From NCBI GenBank assembly GCA_900088475.1, contig FLMG01002562.1:79394-143393 (forward strand): a DNA stretch of 64,000 bases. The letters are read 5' to 3'. Made by a program: the position numbers and the translations under genes. How positions within the stretch are numbered: position 1 is the stretch's first letter; the number at the start of each line of letters is the position of its first letter. Shown here in pieces: positions 23,077 to 33,958 of this stretch. Below the pieces are notes generated by a model. The model worked only from the letters and a program-made list of their open reading frames with translations. It was not told the origin of the DNA and did not search any database. This DNA comes from Hyphochytrium catenoides (lineage: Eukaryota; Sar; Hyphochytriomycetes; Hyphochytriales; Hyphochytriaceae).

Positions 23077-25001
23077 GTTTGTCGATGTTGTTCTGGGGAT
23101 TCTGTGTAGAGTTTGCAGTCCGGGCTTTTTGATCTTGGCTTTGAAGTGGCTGTCGGATCCTTGCGCTATGACTGGAAAATCTGTGAATGACCGATGGACG
23201 GTGAGAAGAGTGCCATTACCTGGCGAGAGGAGTGCTTTTCCACCAGACGCTACTCCTGCTCTGGACAGTAGTCACAGAACCAGAATCTCAACCCGGAAAG
23301 AAGAAAGCAGAACCGGAAAGCAGGATCATCAACCACCACTCAATGTTAAAGAGGTATAGCAAGAAGCGGTGCCACACCATCTCGCTCCTCCCTCACTTCG
23401 CCCGCTTTCCTTTCTGACCAGTTTTCTTCACTGAAGGTATCCATAGCTACGGAAGGGAGGGACTTCTATTCTGCGCTCATCATAGAGTAAGAGGTCCTTT
23501 ATCTCTGCGTTCAGATGATGTTGGAGAATGTCTCTGTACTTTTTTGTTTATTTTTCATTTTTTCCTCCATCTCGCTCTCTCTCTGCCTCTTCTCTCTTTC
23601 CCCCCCCCCCTTTCTCTCTCACTCTCTCTCTCCGATCGCGTTTCTTTCATCCCTTATAAAAAAATCATGTTCAGACGCTTCGATTCCTCTTTTCTTCTCC
23701 GCGCTCTTTTTCGTCATTATGATCATCACTTCTTAGTCGTAGAGCTACTCTCTCTTCTAATACTCGACTCCTTTCTCCCTCCTCCTCGTCCAGCTGATTC
23801 TCATGCAGAAGCTCATGCAGAGGTCCTATACTCTGGTGAACAGTCCCTTTATTGCCTGTATATTACCTCCTCCTCTTGGTACTGAACTGAACCTTTCGAA
23901 GACGGAGAAGCTCCTCGTCCCTGAGCTCCGCGCGTCAGAACCTTCCGTATGTCGCATTCGTTTCCTGTTCTTTCTTGAGTATGCTCTGGCTCTATTCTTA
24001 TCCGTTCCTGCTTTATAATAGCTAGGGTTAGGGTTAGGGTTAGGGTTACTGTACAGTACGGTTATATATGATAAAGTACAGTAGTAGGGTTGCAAAACGG
24101 CTGTACTGTAATCGTAGTATACTAGCGATAGATTCTAGATATCAAGGCGCTCTTTGTCCGGATCGAGAATATAGAAGATGGTTTTAGCGATTACTCGCTC
24201 ACTGTACAGAACAGTACAGACCAGCGAAGGAAAGTGGGCAAGTGCGGCACTGCCACTCTGCGGCAAAACAGTAGTGGGAAGGTAGTGGCGGCTGGAGAGT
24301 TGGGCACGTCCAAGAGACGCTGCGACGACGATGCAGTTCAGGATCTAGAAGAGCTAGTTGCCGCCTCGACCTGGGGATAGAACTATTCTGTTACCTGGAC
24401 TGGCGAATAGTCATTAGAAGGCTTTGTGTCCTGTCATCTTCCTGCGTTCGCTCTCCGTAGATCCTGAAATAAATAGCAGTCTTTGAAGAGAAGGGGTAAC
24501 ACATCGCGAAACATTGTCAGGGAAGATTAGTGAGCTTACCGTGACAGCCGACTGCGCTGAGTGGCTGAGCCGCAAGAGATCACCGTAGTTTACCTTCCCC
24601 ATCCCCGTCCTCTACAGCCATTGGACTTCCCTGCGCGTGGTATTCGCTTTTAGCCCCGGCATGCAGCACTCTTGCTCTCTCTCTCTCCCTCTCACTCCCT
24701 ATTCTCTCGTTGCTCTTCTCTCTCTTGGTGTACGTTTGAGCCTAGTTCTCTTGGTGTACGTTTGATTGTACTATGTCTTTTCACCGGCCGTTCGCAAGTC
24801 GCAATCAGTCTTGCAGCACTTGGTTGACACCTCTATGCTTCTAGACAGTTCATCACAGTCCATCCCGAGCAAGTAAATTTAGGAGACCCTCTCGGGGAAA
24901 GCTGATTATGTGGCTTATCATAGAAAGCGGGCCCAAGTATTAGAAACCTCTCGATCTTATAAACGATGTAACAAACTAAGTGCTGCCACGCCATCTAGTC
25001 A
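23077..25001. other. Intergenic stretch with CT tract, telomere-like repeats and no resolved gene
   Basis: A poly-C/CT tract occurs near 23570-23630 and TTAGGG repeats near 24022. On the minus strand, an ATG at 24602 opens a frame of 21 codons (MGKVNYGDLLRLSHSAQSAV) followed by a GTAAGC donor and a possible second exon near 24400-24480. It would make a peptide of only about 50 residues, so I do not call it. Confidence 0.4.
24022..24048. repeat. Interstitial telomere-like TTAGGG array
   Basis: Four consecutive TAGGGT units (ctagggttagggttaggg...) are present in an intergenic stretch. TTAGGG is the telomere repeat of animals, fungi and many protists; plants and green algae usually have TTTAGGG. 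The array is too short to be a telomere and is far from the window ends. Confidence 0.85.
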
Positions 25002-28000
25002 TTAGGCGCTAAAAATGCTCCTGATGTCTTGCAGTCTTCTCTCAACCATGTTCCTTTCATTGGCACCCTTGATACCCTGAAATGCCTGGTCTATCAGCTC
25101 CTTCTTCTCCTTCTGGATCTCGAGAACCCTTTCTTCCACAGTTTCTTTCACCACGAAGCGGAAGACGTTGACAGCCTTCGTCTGTCCCAGCCTGTACACT
25201 CGGTCTATGGCCTGAGTCTCTGTTTCAAGGTGAAAGAAGCAGGTCCGCATAAGAGCAGAACCAGGGAGACGAAGAAAGCTGAAAGGTTTGGGGCAAAGTG
25301 CGAGCAACATAGGAGTTGTGACAAGTGCATATCCTGGAGGTTGCAGAGCGGACGGCTGCTTAGACATAGAGGCATGAGGTTGGAAGAGTAACATGAAGGA
25401 GAATTTAGCAAGTCAATAAGGACGAAGAAACCACGAAGAGCAACGAGGATAGCATCGGTAGCATACGAGTGCTAGTTGCAGCATCTTTCTGGGAGGCGTA
25501 CCAATGGCCGTGTTCCACCAAGGATCCATGAGAAAGACTTGAGATGCTTGAGTGAGGTTCAGACCCAACGACCCACTGCAGGGCAATCGTGGAGAGTATA
25601 AGACTGATTAGATTGACATCGCGACTATGCAACAGAACGAGAGATTCGTTAATGAATAACATCTAGTACCATTTGAGGGACATAAGGAGGACAGGGTAAG
25701 CAAGACTGTCATCTTCGCCGTCTTCCTTTTTGAAGAGCTCCAGGCATTCATCCTTCGCCTTTCTCTGCATCTTTCCATCATATCGCAAGAACCGGATCCC
25801 GTTCTCTCGCAGCTGCGGCTCTATAAGGTCCAACATTGAAGTCCACTGGCTAAAAACAATCGACTGAGAAGAAAGAGATGAGAAGGGCCAAGTTAATGGA
25901 GCCGAAAGGGCATAAGATTTGCGTGAGAAGACAGAAAAAGGTGCAATCCTGGGAATGCTGCTTGGGCGTAGGTCGTGAGACGCATCGCTGGATGAAGAGC
26001 AGTTGAGACAAGGAAGTAGGGCAAGCTGGGAACCTCGTACCCTAATACCCTTCGGTGTGACTTTTAGAAACTGAATAAGGGCATTTATCTTGGAGCTTGA
26101 AGGAAGGGCACCAGTGTCGTCAGTTTGCTCTTTAGCCTCACTTTCCTCTTGCTCTGGAGGAAGAGAAACCAGATTCTGCGGATGGCATCATAGAGATGAG
26201 CATCAAGAGACGTTCGGAGGTAGAGAGGTGCAAGCCTGAAGATAGGAATGGAAGTATTATGCAGCCCGTGAACAAAGACCAAGGCTAGACAAGGAGCGGC
26301 CGTGTGGTCAGGCTGGAGTCAGTGCGCCGTTTACCTGTCTTTGTATTTTGGCTCGACAGAGAGGACAGCTAGCCTGAGTTTCTATCACCTTCAATATGCA
26401 AGGCTGCGGGAATAACCAAGCGAACGGACATGCTGATGATTAGCCGACCATTGACGCACTTCTTAGGGCCAGAATAGGGCCGGAAGCCTGTCATTACCTC
26501 GCAGAAGACGTGTCGGCAAACTGTAATCACGCTGCAGAGCCACACCGATCCCCGGAGTGAAGAGTGCCCACAGGTAAAGCATTAGCGTCACAGATGCGAA
26601 CATTGGAGCCCAAGACAAGGTCTGAGTAATAGGGGAGTGGCTCGAGAGAGGGCTAACGCGTAGAAGTAAGGCAAAAACGCCCATTACCATGCCAGGAGTT
26701 CTCTGTCCCAAACAGAAGTAATCGGAATTCAAGGAGCAAGGCCAAAAGTCCTTACAGAATGGACCTCCTTCCCCGTCAACACTTTACCTGTCCTTAAGTG
26801 TGTCGAGACAAATGGGACACTCCTCGCCTTCTCCAGCAACGTCTCTTAGTATATCCATCAGCATATTTCTGTCTTCCTCTGTCAGCGACGATGGCATTAC
26901 TGCGTCTCCTTTCTTTGAGAGGGACTCCAAAAAGTGCTGTGGACAAAGGGAAGTGTGGTCACAAATCTGTCGCAACCTCATCAGGATCTGGAGAATGTGG
27001 GTGTAGTTCTTCATCTGTGGATATTGGGGAGGTTGTTAGAGCGTGGCCAGAGCGATGAGGACAAGTCAGAACAAAGACAAAGGATGTACAGTCTTCTGGA
27101 AGGTTTTTGGCTCCGGGAAAGGAGGCGGCAACAAGATAAGTGGAAGGAACGTGAGAAGACACAAATGGAAGATGGGCCTGTATTTCCCACGTGGACAAGG
27201 TACGACGCTGACGTATAGAGTGTCAGTGCATACAAGAGTAAGAGAGGATTGGACATGTAATGCAAAAGCGCAGCCCCGACTCACCGCAGTTCCCTCTTGA
27301 AGATAGTTCTCAACGACTCTCTTACTCTCTTTCTCCACTTTAGCGTAAAGAGCTCGCTCCTCAGGGGTGAAGTCCAGCTTGTGCAGATACACGGTGCACT
27401 TAGGGAGTTTGATGATAGGTTTCCCATTGATCTTCATGGCTAAATAAAGATAGTGGTTAGAGGAAAAGCTGGCACTCGAAGGGTGAAGAGCAAGAGACCA
27501 ATTAGCCGTACACTTGTTTCTCCTGATGCTAATTGACTTCATCAGAGCCTTCAGGCGATCGAAGCCTTCCTGATAGCCCTTCTTAATAGGCCTGAATATA
27601 GGCATTGCGTTGGAGCCGTTAGCCAAAGTCAACAAGAGTGAAAGGAACAAGGCCGAGATACCGTTGACATAAAGGGGACACCGAATAACTGAAGAGTTTG
27701 GCGGCATAGAGAGAGCATTATTGCACGGAGATGAAAGTGACCGACGCGCAACTTGACACGGCCTTCCTCACCTGAGAAATGATCGACTCCACCACTCATA
27801 GGAATCAAACGGCTTAAAGCGCAAGAAGCTGAGGATGGAAAGCAAGGTAAGTTAATTAGAATCGACCAGAAAGACAAGGCGAAGACTAAAGGTGTCAAGA
27901 GGAGACCAGCAGGAGAGTAGCAGGTGAGCAGGCAATCTTCTTTGGGATATCTTGCAGGCCAGTGTCGGCCACCTAACATAGGGGATAATCAGCTACGGAC

Positions 28001-31000
28001 GATCACCTGAGAAGAGCGTATAGGTCCTCAATCTGTAGAAAGGAAGAGTTGCAGTGCACATAATGAGCTGATAGTCTCATGCAATCTTCTGCTTCGTCCA
28101 CCTTCTTGAAATGAACCCCCAATATCTCGTATTGACTAGGTGCGACACTGAAGCGTTCTTATCTGTCAGTCCTTGAAAGCTAGCAGATCAAACCTATCGT
28201 CCTTCTGCTTGCCTCTGCGGTCTCTCTCTCCGGCGGCAGCCCTCTCGCTTTGCTATCTCCATGGATCCGTCACAGCAGTCTCCAATAGGAGCTCCTCTTA
28301 TCGTACCTTATTGGTGATGGGGGTGCCACTTACTACCCAGCGTCTTTCAGCGTTAAGATTTGTGCATGCGATACTTTGCTTGGCCGTTCTTGACTTGATC
28401 AAGTGTCCCTATGCGGCGACGGTAAGGAAACAGAAGGGGATGTAGGCCAGGGAAAGAGAAAGAGGGATGACAATAAGAACCAGAGCCAGAGCGGAGCGTA
28501 ACGTGAGCACGGACAGAACTCTGCCCTTAATAACCGGCAGTGAGGCAAACTAAGACAGGAGAGACGATAGGAATACGGCTAGGTAGAAAGCAGATTGCAA
28601 GATAGAAGATATCAAGCTATCAGCTACCTCGTCTAATATAATCCTCCGCCAATTTGTCTTGAAGAGCGGCCCGTTAAGAGTGCTACCAGCGCTTGTGAAG
28701 TCAGAGGACACAGTCTAGGGAAGACAAGACAAGCTTGAGGCTTAGCGAAAGAAAATCGACTCATTTTCCGCCGATCCTCAGCTCATAGCCTGGCACGGTC
28801 TCCGTCCTTCCAGTAGTTCAACCTTATATAGAATCTCTCACTCTCTTACCTGATAGGTAGTGATGACCACATCGAACTTTTGCAGGGCTTTCGGATCCGT
28901 TAATCTGTTAGGCCCATGGTAGACGTAGTACGAAAGAGCTCCCTCATTTGTGTGCTCTTCTATCTGAGAAGCCCAGTTGTTCACAACTGCAAGGGGAGAG
29001 ATGATAAGGGTTCCCGTGCTATACTGAGGAGCGGAAACACCTGGAGAGGTGAGGAGAGGAGCCCCCGTAGGATCTGAAAGGATGAGTGCTATCATCGTCA
29101 GAGTCTTGCCCAAACCCATCTGTGTCGCAAAAGAAAGAGCTCGTAGTGTCAGAAAGCCGGCCAGCCTAACGTTTAGGCGGAGTGTACAGAGTCAAGGCCA
29201 GCTTGAAAGCCACGAGACAGAGACAGATGTAAGCATCAACGATGAGGGTAGGCGACCTTCTCTCAACGTCGCAAGTGACAGAGAAATACTCGATGGAATT
29301 AATGCTAGATAACAAGTCAGTAGAGCAGAACGAGGCGAACAACAGGAGAACCAATAAATATGTCAACTCGCACGCACGGAGCGTTAAGACTAAGTGCTTT
29401 TGAAAATAAAGGCAAGACGAAGAAGTGTCTCTCACATCGTCTGCCAAAATCCCTCCCCTGCTCAAGACCGGTCTTTCTTGTGCAGAGGCTGTCGCCACAT
29501 TAAGATAGAAACGTCTTCTATCTTGTTCTCGGTATGCCCAGAACTGGACGGGCTGCTCTTTAGGCGTACTTGGCAGCGCAGGATGCTCCTGTTTCACGCA
29601 CCAGGCTAAGCCCTGGAGCTGATGAGACAACAGGGACGTCTTCAACTGAGAAGGAGGTGACGGATGGAGAGGAAGCTTCGCCATGTCAATGACTGAGCCC
29701 ATAAGCTCATCCTGCAAGAAGTGATGGGACCAATATACTTAGGCAACAGTCAAGCAGCCGGATTTGCTATTGGGGGAATGGACCAAGCAAGACCATACCA
29801 GGGGGTAAGAAGGAACTTGCAGATGCCTACCAGGGCAGTCTGAATAGCCTTCCTATCGGACTGCTGCGTGTTCCTCCCGCGCAACAAATTCTCCATCTCT
29901 GACTGCTCTCCAACATAGGATGACGGAGCTGCAGAGGAAGGATAGAGATATATCTGTCTCTTCTTGAGGTCATTTACAATACCCGCTCGCTTTTCTTCCT
30001 TTCCGTACACGTCAATGCTCACTCCCATCCGATACTTTGGCTTGCCGCCGGTAGGGCAAAAACCTTCAACGCGGATGTCTCCTCTATCTATTAGCGGCGC
30101 TAGCACTGCAGCTACCTCTCGCGGGATGTGGCCGACCTGGCAAAGATATAGAGGTGTGGGCAGTGTTGGATAAGAAGTCGACCATAGTTGAACAGGCGAT
30201 GCCACTGAGAAGATCTCTCTTTAGGGAAAGAAGATATGGTGGGCACGACAACGCGTAAGCCACGGCCATTGTAAACCACAAGAACTGAAGCAGCGGACAG
30301 AGAACCTGAAGACGCAGCACCTAGTAGGGCCCGTATAAGGACGAACTAAAATGCAGCCAGTACCTGCACATCACTGATGTTCCACACTGCAATTGCATTT
30401 CTGTCATACCTAAGGAGTCGAGAGGCGGAGGGGAAGTCCAAGGATCAAGAAGGAGCAGAGAAATGGGTTACGAAGGACAGCAAGGATAAGGCGAGGAGTG
30501 ACAGAAAAAGGTGCGCGGAAGGGGGTCAGCACTTCCGCCTTAGGTGGGACGTACTGGTTATGTGGTTCTCTTACGAGACGCACTTGCTCTCCCTTCCCCA
30601 CCTGTGATCAGAGGTACGCGGAACAAACGACATTAGACAAAGGGCCTGTTGTCTCTTAGAGACAGGAACTGAGGTAAAGTTGGGGAGACAGTAGAGAATG
30701 AAGGCAAGTGAAAGACTAGTGACAGTGCTCAAGGCATCGAGAAGACCTCAGTGGCCAATCATCACCACGTAGGCTAAGCATAGATCCTGCCTGCTGACAT
30801 CAATGGTACTACATTGCACCGCCATAGAGAGACGACATAGAGGGAGACAAGAGAGAGAAGATGACGATGGGAGGCACCTACCACTCCTTCATAGTACCGA
30901 ATGCCCACGATCGCCCCCTGGTAACGTCCAAAGTTCACTTCTGAGGCCACAACATCGTCCGTCTCGCCTTCTTCATCAGAGGCTTCCCCTTCGCCCGCTC

Positions 31001-31351
31001 TTTGAGGCTCTACAGGTGCAGATATCTCTGCCAAACGCGTCAGAGCTCCTTCCGCCATGAAGTTCGCCAGGTGCTCTACGCCAGTCAGTTGTAAGGAGTT
31101 GCCGCTAGAGCTGGTGCTTTGAGGAGTCTGGTCAGAGCTGTCAGCGGTGGCAGAGGATCCAGGCGTCTCTACATGGGATCCTTTGTCGGGGGCTTTGCCT
31201 CTTCCTGGACAACCTGGACGTCAATTTTCTGTAGAACAAGAAGATGAAACATTGGCTTACGGCGAGATTTGGCTATAGGGCCAGGCTTCGCTTGTGCCTT
31301 TTGCTTGCGCTTTCTCGTTGACGCTGGTTGGAGCTCGCTTTTGACCTCCAT
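25002..31351 (-). CDS. HLTF: Rad5/HLTF-type HIRAN-SNF2-RING helicase
   Basis: About 20 short exons run from ATG at 31351 to TAA at 25002, and nearly all exon pairs I checked match in phase. The order is: a basic N-terminus; a HIRAN domain (31.0-29.85 kb; [40 protein letters not shown]); Walker A split over two exons as GILADD-MGLGKT; motif Ia [12 protein letters not shown]; motif II DEGH, also split; motif [18 protein letters not shown]3HC4 RING sits inside the helicase ([22 protein letters not shown] at 26.9-26.3 kb). C-terminal lobe motifs follow: [30 protein letters not shown] and DRVYRLGQT. In Rad5/HLTF proteins, HIRAN binds 3' DNA ends, the ATPase remodels forks and the RING polyubiquitinates PCNA. 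The embedded RING and DEGH box separate it from ordinary SNF2 remodelers. Confidence 0.95.
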
Positions 31352-32656
31352 GTTCCCCTTAGCTTCTACGCCGGACGAAACTCTCCCTTTAGTTGAGACG
31401 ACTTACTGAAGAGTCGTTGCCTGATCTTCATCAATCTCTTTGGCCGTCTGATCTCTCTGTGCAGCGCGAGCGGTGTGACAGATTATCTCTGGGCATCAGA
31501 ATCTTCAGCTGCAACAACCCTTCGCGCCAACTTTCAAACATCTTCCAAAAGCTGTTCTGATTCTGATGCTAGCTTCGGGAATGGCGGTTAGATTTGACAC
31601 GAGAGCTTTTGTTGACTATTCAATAGCATTGGAAGGTACTATATTCGGGAACACTACATGACTGTTTTGGAGAACTCTCAAGAAAAAGTTGAGATCTTCG
31701 CACTCCCAGATAAGTTGAGATGAGATCTTGGAGGTCAAGAAGTAATCTGAACACGGTAAAACTGAAGTCCGCTGGAAGCGCGATCCTGCCGCTCGCGATG
31801 AACAGCTGCCGACAACTAAGTAGGGGTTGCTATCCTTGCCTTGACATACAGCGGCGAGGCTACAACGGATAAAAAGGGCACGTGGTTGCGGTGGCATTCT
31901 ACCACGACACGGGACAGGAGAATAGTTGCTGCTGCAGTTTGGACGACCATCCCGTCCAAGGGTCTCATTGGTACTACTCTTCACTCAAGTCGCCATTAAG
32001 CAGTGCAGGCTACCGAGATTCTTCAAGCTTTACTATATAGAGGAGGTCCGCTACCTCGACACGCTGACAGTAGAACGGCGCAGAAGAAGCTGCTTCCGCT
32101 ATCGTTCCTCTCTGAGCGACCTACTTCTTGACACCAGTATGATACCTAAGAACCGTAACAACATGCGGTACCAAGAAAAGGAAGAATCCATGCGGCTGCT
32201 TCAGCATTGCTATCATTTTCGATCATCTCCGTCGTCGCCGTGTTGTTGCGTGTTTGTTGTGAGTAACCTCAGAAGATTATCAAGAAGACAGGTTGATGAC
32301 CGGGCTGTCAATCAACAGACCAGGAAGAAGAAGAACTACCGTCGGGTGGTGGATGCATTTCATCAGGGATGAACGTGGTAATGAGCTTCGATGATAATGT
32401 AATGGGAGGACGTGTGCTACGTCCCGTCCAACAGAGCTACAGAAAGACAAGAGAAGATGAGCTCTTACCGGCTCATCATGACCTACAGAACATCATATAG
32501 GCGTTTAGCATCAGCTGTGTTACTCTATATATAGCCTCCTGTGGACCCAAACCATGGCTGCTGTTATCAAAATAAACTAGAAAGTTTGACGATGGCAATG
32601 AAACTAACCAGCATTCATCAATGATGAAAGAGAGAAATGCATACCAAGGAGTAGTG
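31352..32656. other. Intergenic stretch, no gene recognised
   Basis: This is the spacer between the helicase start and the 3' end of the LiaF-like gene. Two open frames of 122 and 148 codons (minus 31616-31984, plus 31926-32372) overlap in antisense. They lack motifs and neighbouring splice partners, so they are not called. Confidence 0.4.
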
Positions 32657-33958
32657 TTACTCTTTCGATTGGTGGACGAAGACCAGGCCCATAAGTCCAA
32701 TCTTTACAATCTTCAGCACAGGTCTTTCTTCATCTTGGTCGCTTTCTTCTTCGCTTTTAGCGTCTTCTCTTGCCATTGCACCACCCTCAAACCGCCTTCC
32801 TGTCCTCTTCTTATTCTTCTTTTTCTTGCTATGCGCGCTATTTGAGGTCAGTCCCATGACGTTTATTCCAGAGCTAATAACGTCAATATGAGGAGGGACC
32901 GTCACGCTAACCACTCCTCCTACCGAGGCCAAGTAGAGCTTTGTCTCCCCAGGTAAGAATTTGGCTTCCTTGAGGTTAACGTTAGTGCACCCCATGACCG
33001 AACCGACGTACATGCGTCGAGGAGCAGTGAACTCGCCATTCTTATGTACGAGGCCCATGATGGAGAAGTAGGTTTGACGACCTTTCACCTCTTCCTGATG
33101 GGTGGAAGGGAATGAAGCCGATCTCTTTTGCCCTCCTTTCTTCTCTACATGGCCTCCGGCACGTCCGCGAACGGTAGAGGTAAAGGCGGTTGGAGTAGAG
33201 ACTCCTGCCGCTGCGCCTCCTCGCGTTTGTCTGGTGTTTCCCTCTTCTTCTGTGACAAACGCGGAGGTGGCAACCGCCCCCATAAGTTCCTCGGCGATGG
33301 CTTGAAGGTCTCCGATCAAAGCTTGAAGCTCCTCAAGAGATGAAGATCTGAAAGCAGTCTGCAGTCTCTGTGAGTAGTCACTCTCGTCCAGAAGGCGTCT
33401 TTCTCTTCCAAGCGCAAGGACGTCAATCACGCTCTTCCTGAAATCTTCCACGTCAATTGCGGTGGCGTAACCTTGCACTGGAGCAGCGGTAGCACCACCG
33501 GCAGCAGTTGTTAGAGCAGGATAAGAACTTCCGACTTGGCTGCCCGAAGAGGAGGTAGCGTTATACGTTGCAGGCGGGGAGGCCGATGCCGATGCAAGGT
33601 GAGAAGAAGGCGAGTTCATTTCTCTCTTGCTAATCATGGGGGCAGTAGCTCCCATTGACGCCTTAAGCTGTGCTGGCTGTACGTCTTCACGTCTAGGTAA
33701 ACCTGAGTCTCCGTCACACGGAGTTAAGTTATCAGGCGCCCCACCGCTGACCGCACTGGTGCTGCTGAAGCTGCTAGCGCGGTGGTTGGTCTGAGATTCT
33801 TGAAAGCCAGGCGGTGTCTGATGGGTGGTTTGATGATCCACGACAGCGGTCTGTTGTGGTGGGGGATGGAGGTGGGCGTCACTAACAGTATGGCATTGCT
33901 GAGTCTGACTGTTACTAGGATCTTCTGCCTGGTTGGTGGTAGATAGCTTGCTGTTCAT
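32657..33958 (-). CDS. Protein with DUF1707-like and LiaF-type C-terminal segments
   Basis: This is a single exon of 433 residues from ATG at 33958 to TAA at 32657. Residues 1-165 are low-complexity (Ser, Thr, Gln, Pro, His). Residues about 172-218 (LALGRERRLLDESDYSQRL through the LEELQALIGDL helix) match the short bacterial DUF1707 pattern, where a helix-turn ends in L..L..DL. Residues about 293-370 (TYFSIMGLVHKNGEFTAPRR, then repeated MG/GG turns and VTVPPHIDV) and the last strand pair (VLKIVKIGLMGLVFVH) resemble the LiaF/YvqF C-terminal beta domain. In bacteria these two domains often occur together in membrane-stress regulators. A basic then acidic linker (about 378-412) splits the beta domain. 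No membrane helix is seen, which differs from LiaF. Function in this eukaryote is unknown. Transfer from bacteria is possible but old, as the base use fits its neighbours. Confidence 0.72.
   Translation of the reverse strand: MNSKLSTTNQAEDPSNSQTQQCHTVSDAHLHPPPQQTAVVDHQTTHQTPPGFQESQTNHRASSFSSTSAVSGGAPDNLTPCDGDSGLPRREDVQPAQLKASMGATAPMISKREMNSPSSHLASASASPPATYNATSSSGSQVGSSYPALTTAAGGATAAPVQGYATAIDVEDFRKSVIDVLALGRERRLLDESDYSQRLQTAFRSSSLEELQALIGDLQAIAEELMGAVATSAFVTEEEGNTRQTRGGAAAGVSTPTAFTSTVRGRAGGHVEKKGGQKRSASFPSTHQEEVKGRQTYFSIMGLVHKNGEFTAPRRMYVGSVMGCTNVNLKEAKFLPGETKLYLASVGGVVSVTVPPHIDVISSGINVMGLTSNSAHSKKKKNKKRTGRRFEGGAMAREDAKSEEESDQDEERPVLKIVKIGLMGLVFVHQSKE

Noticed and set aside
24369-24602. Two- or three-exon small gene starting MGKVNYGDLL
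   Set aside because: Extending it would need a 24-nt intron, far below others here. The remaining peptide is about 50 residues with no motif.
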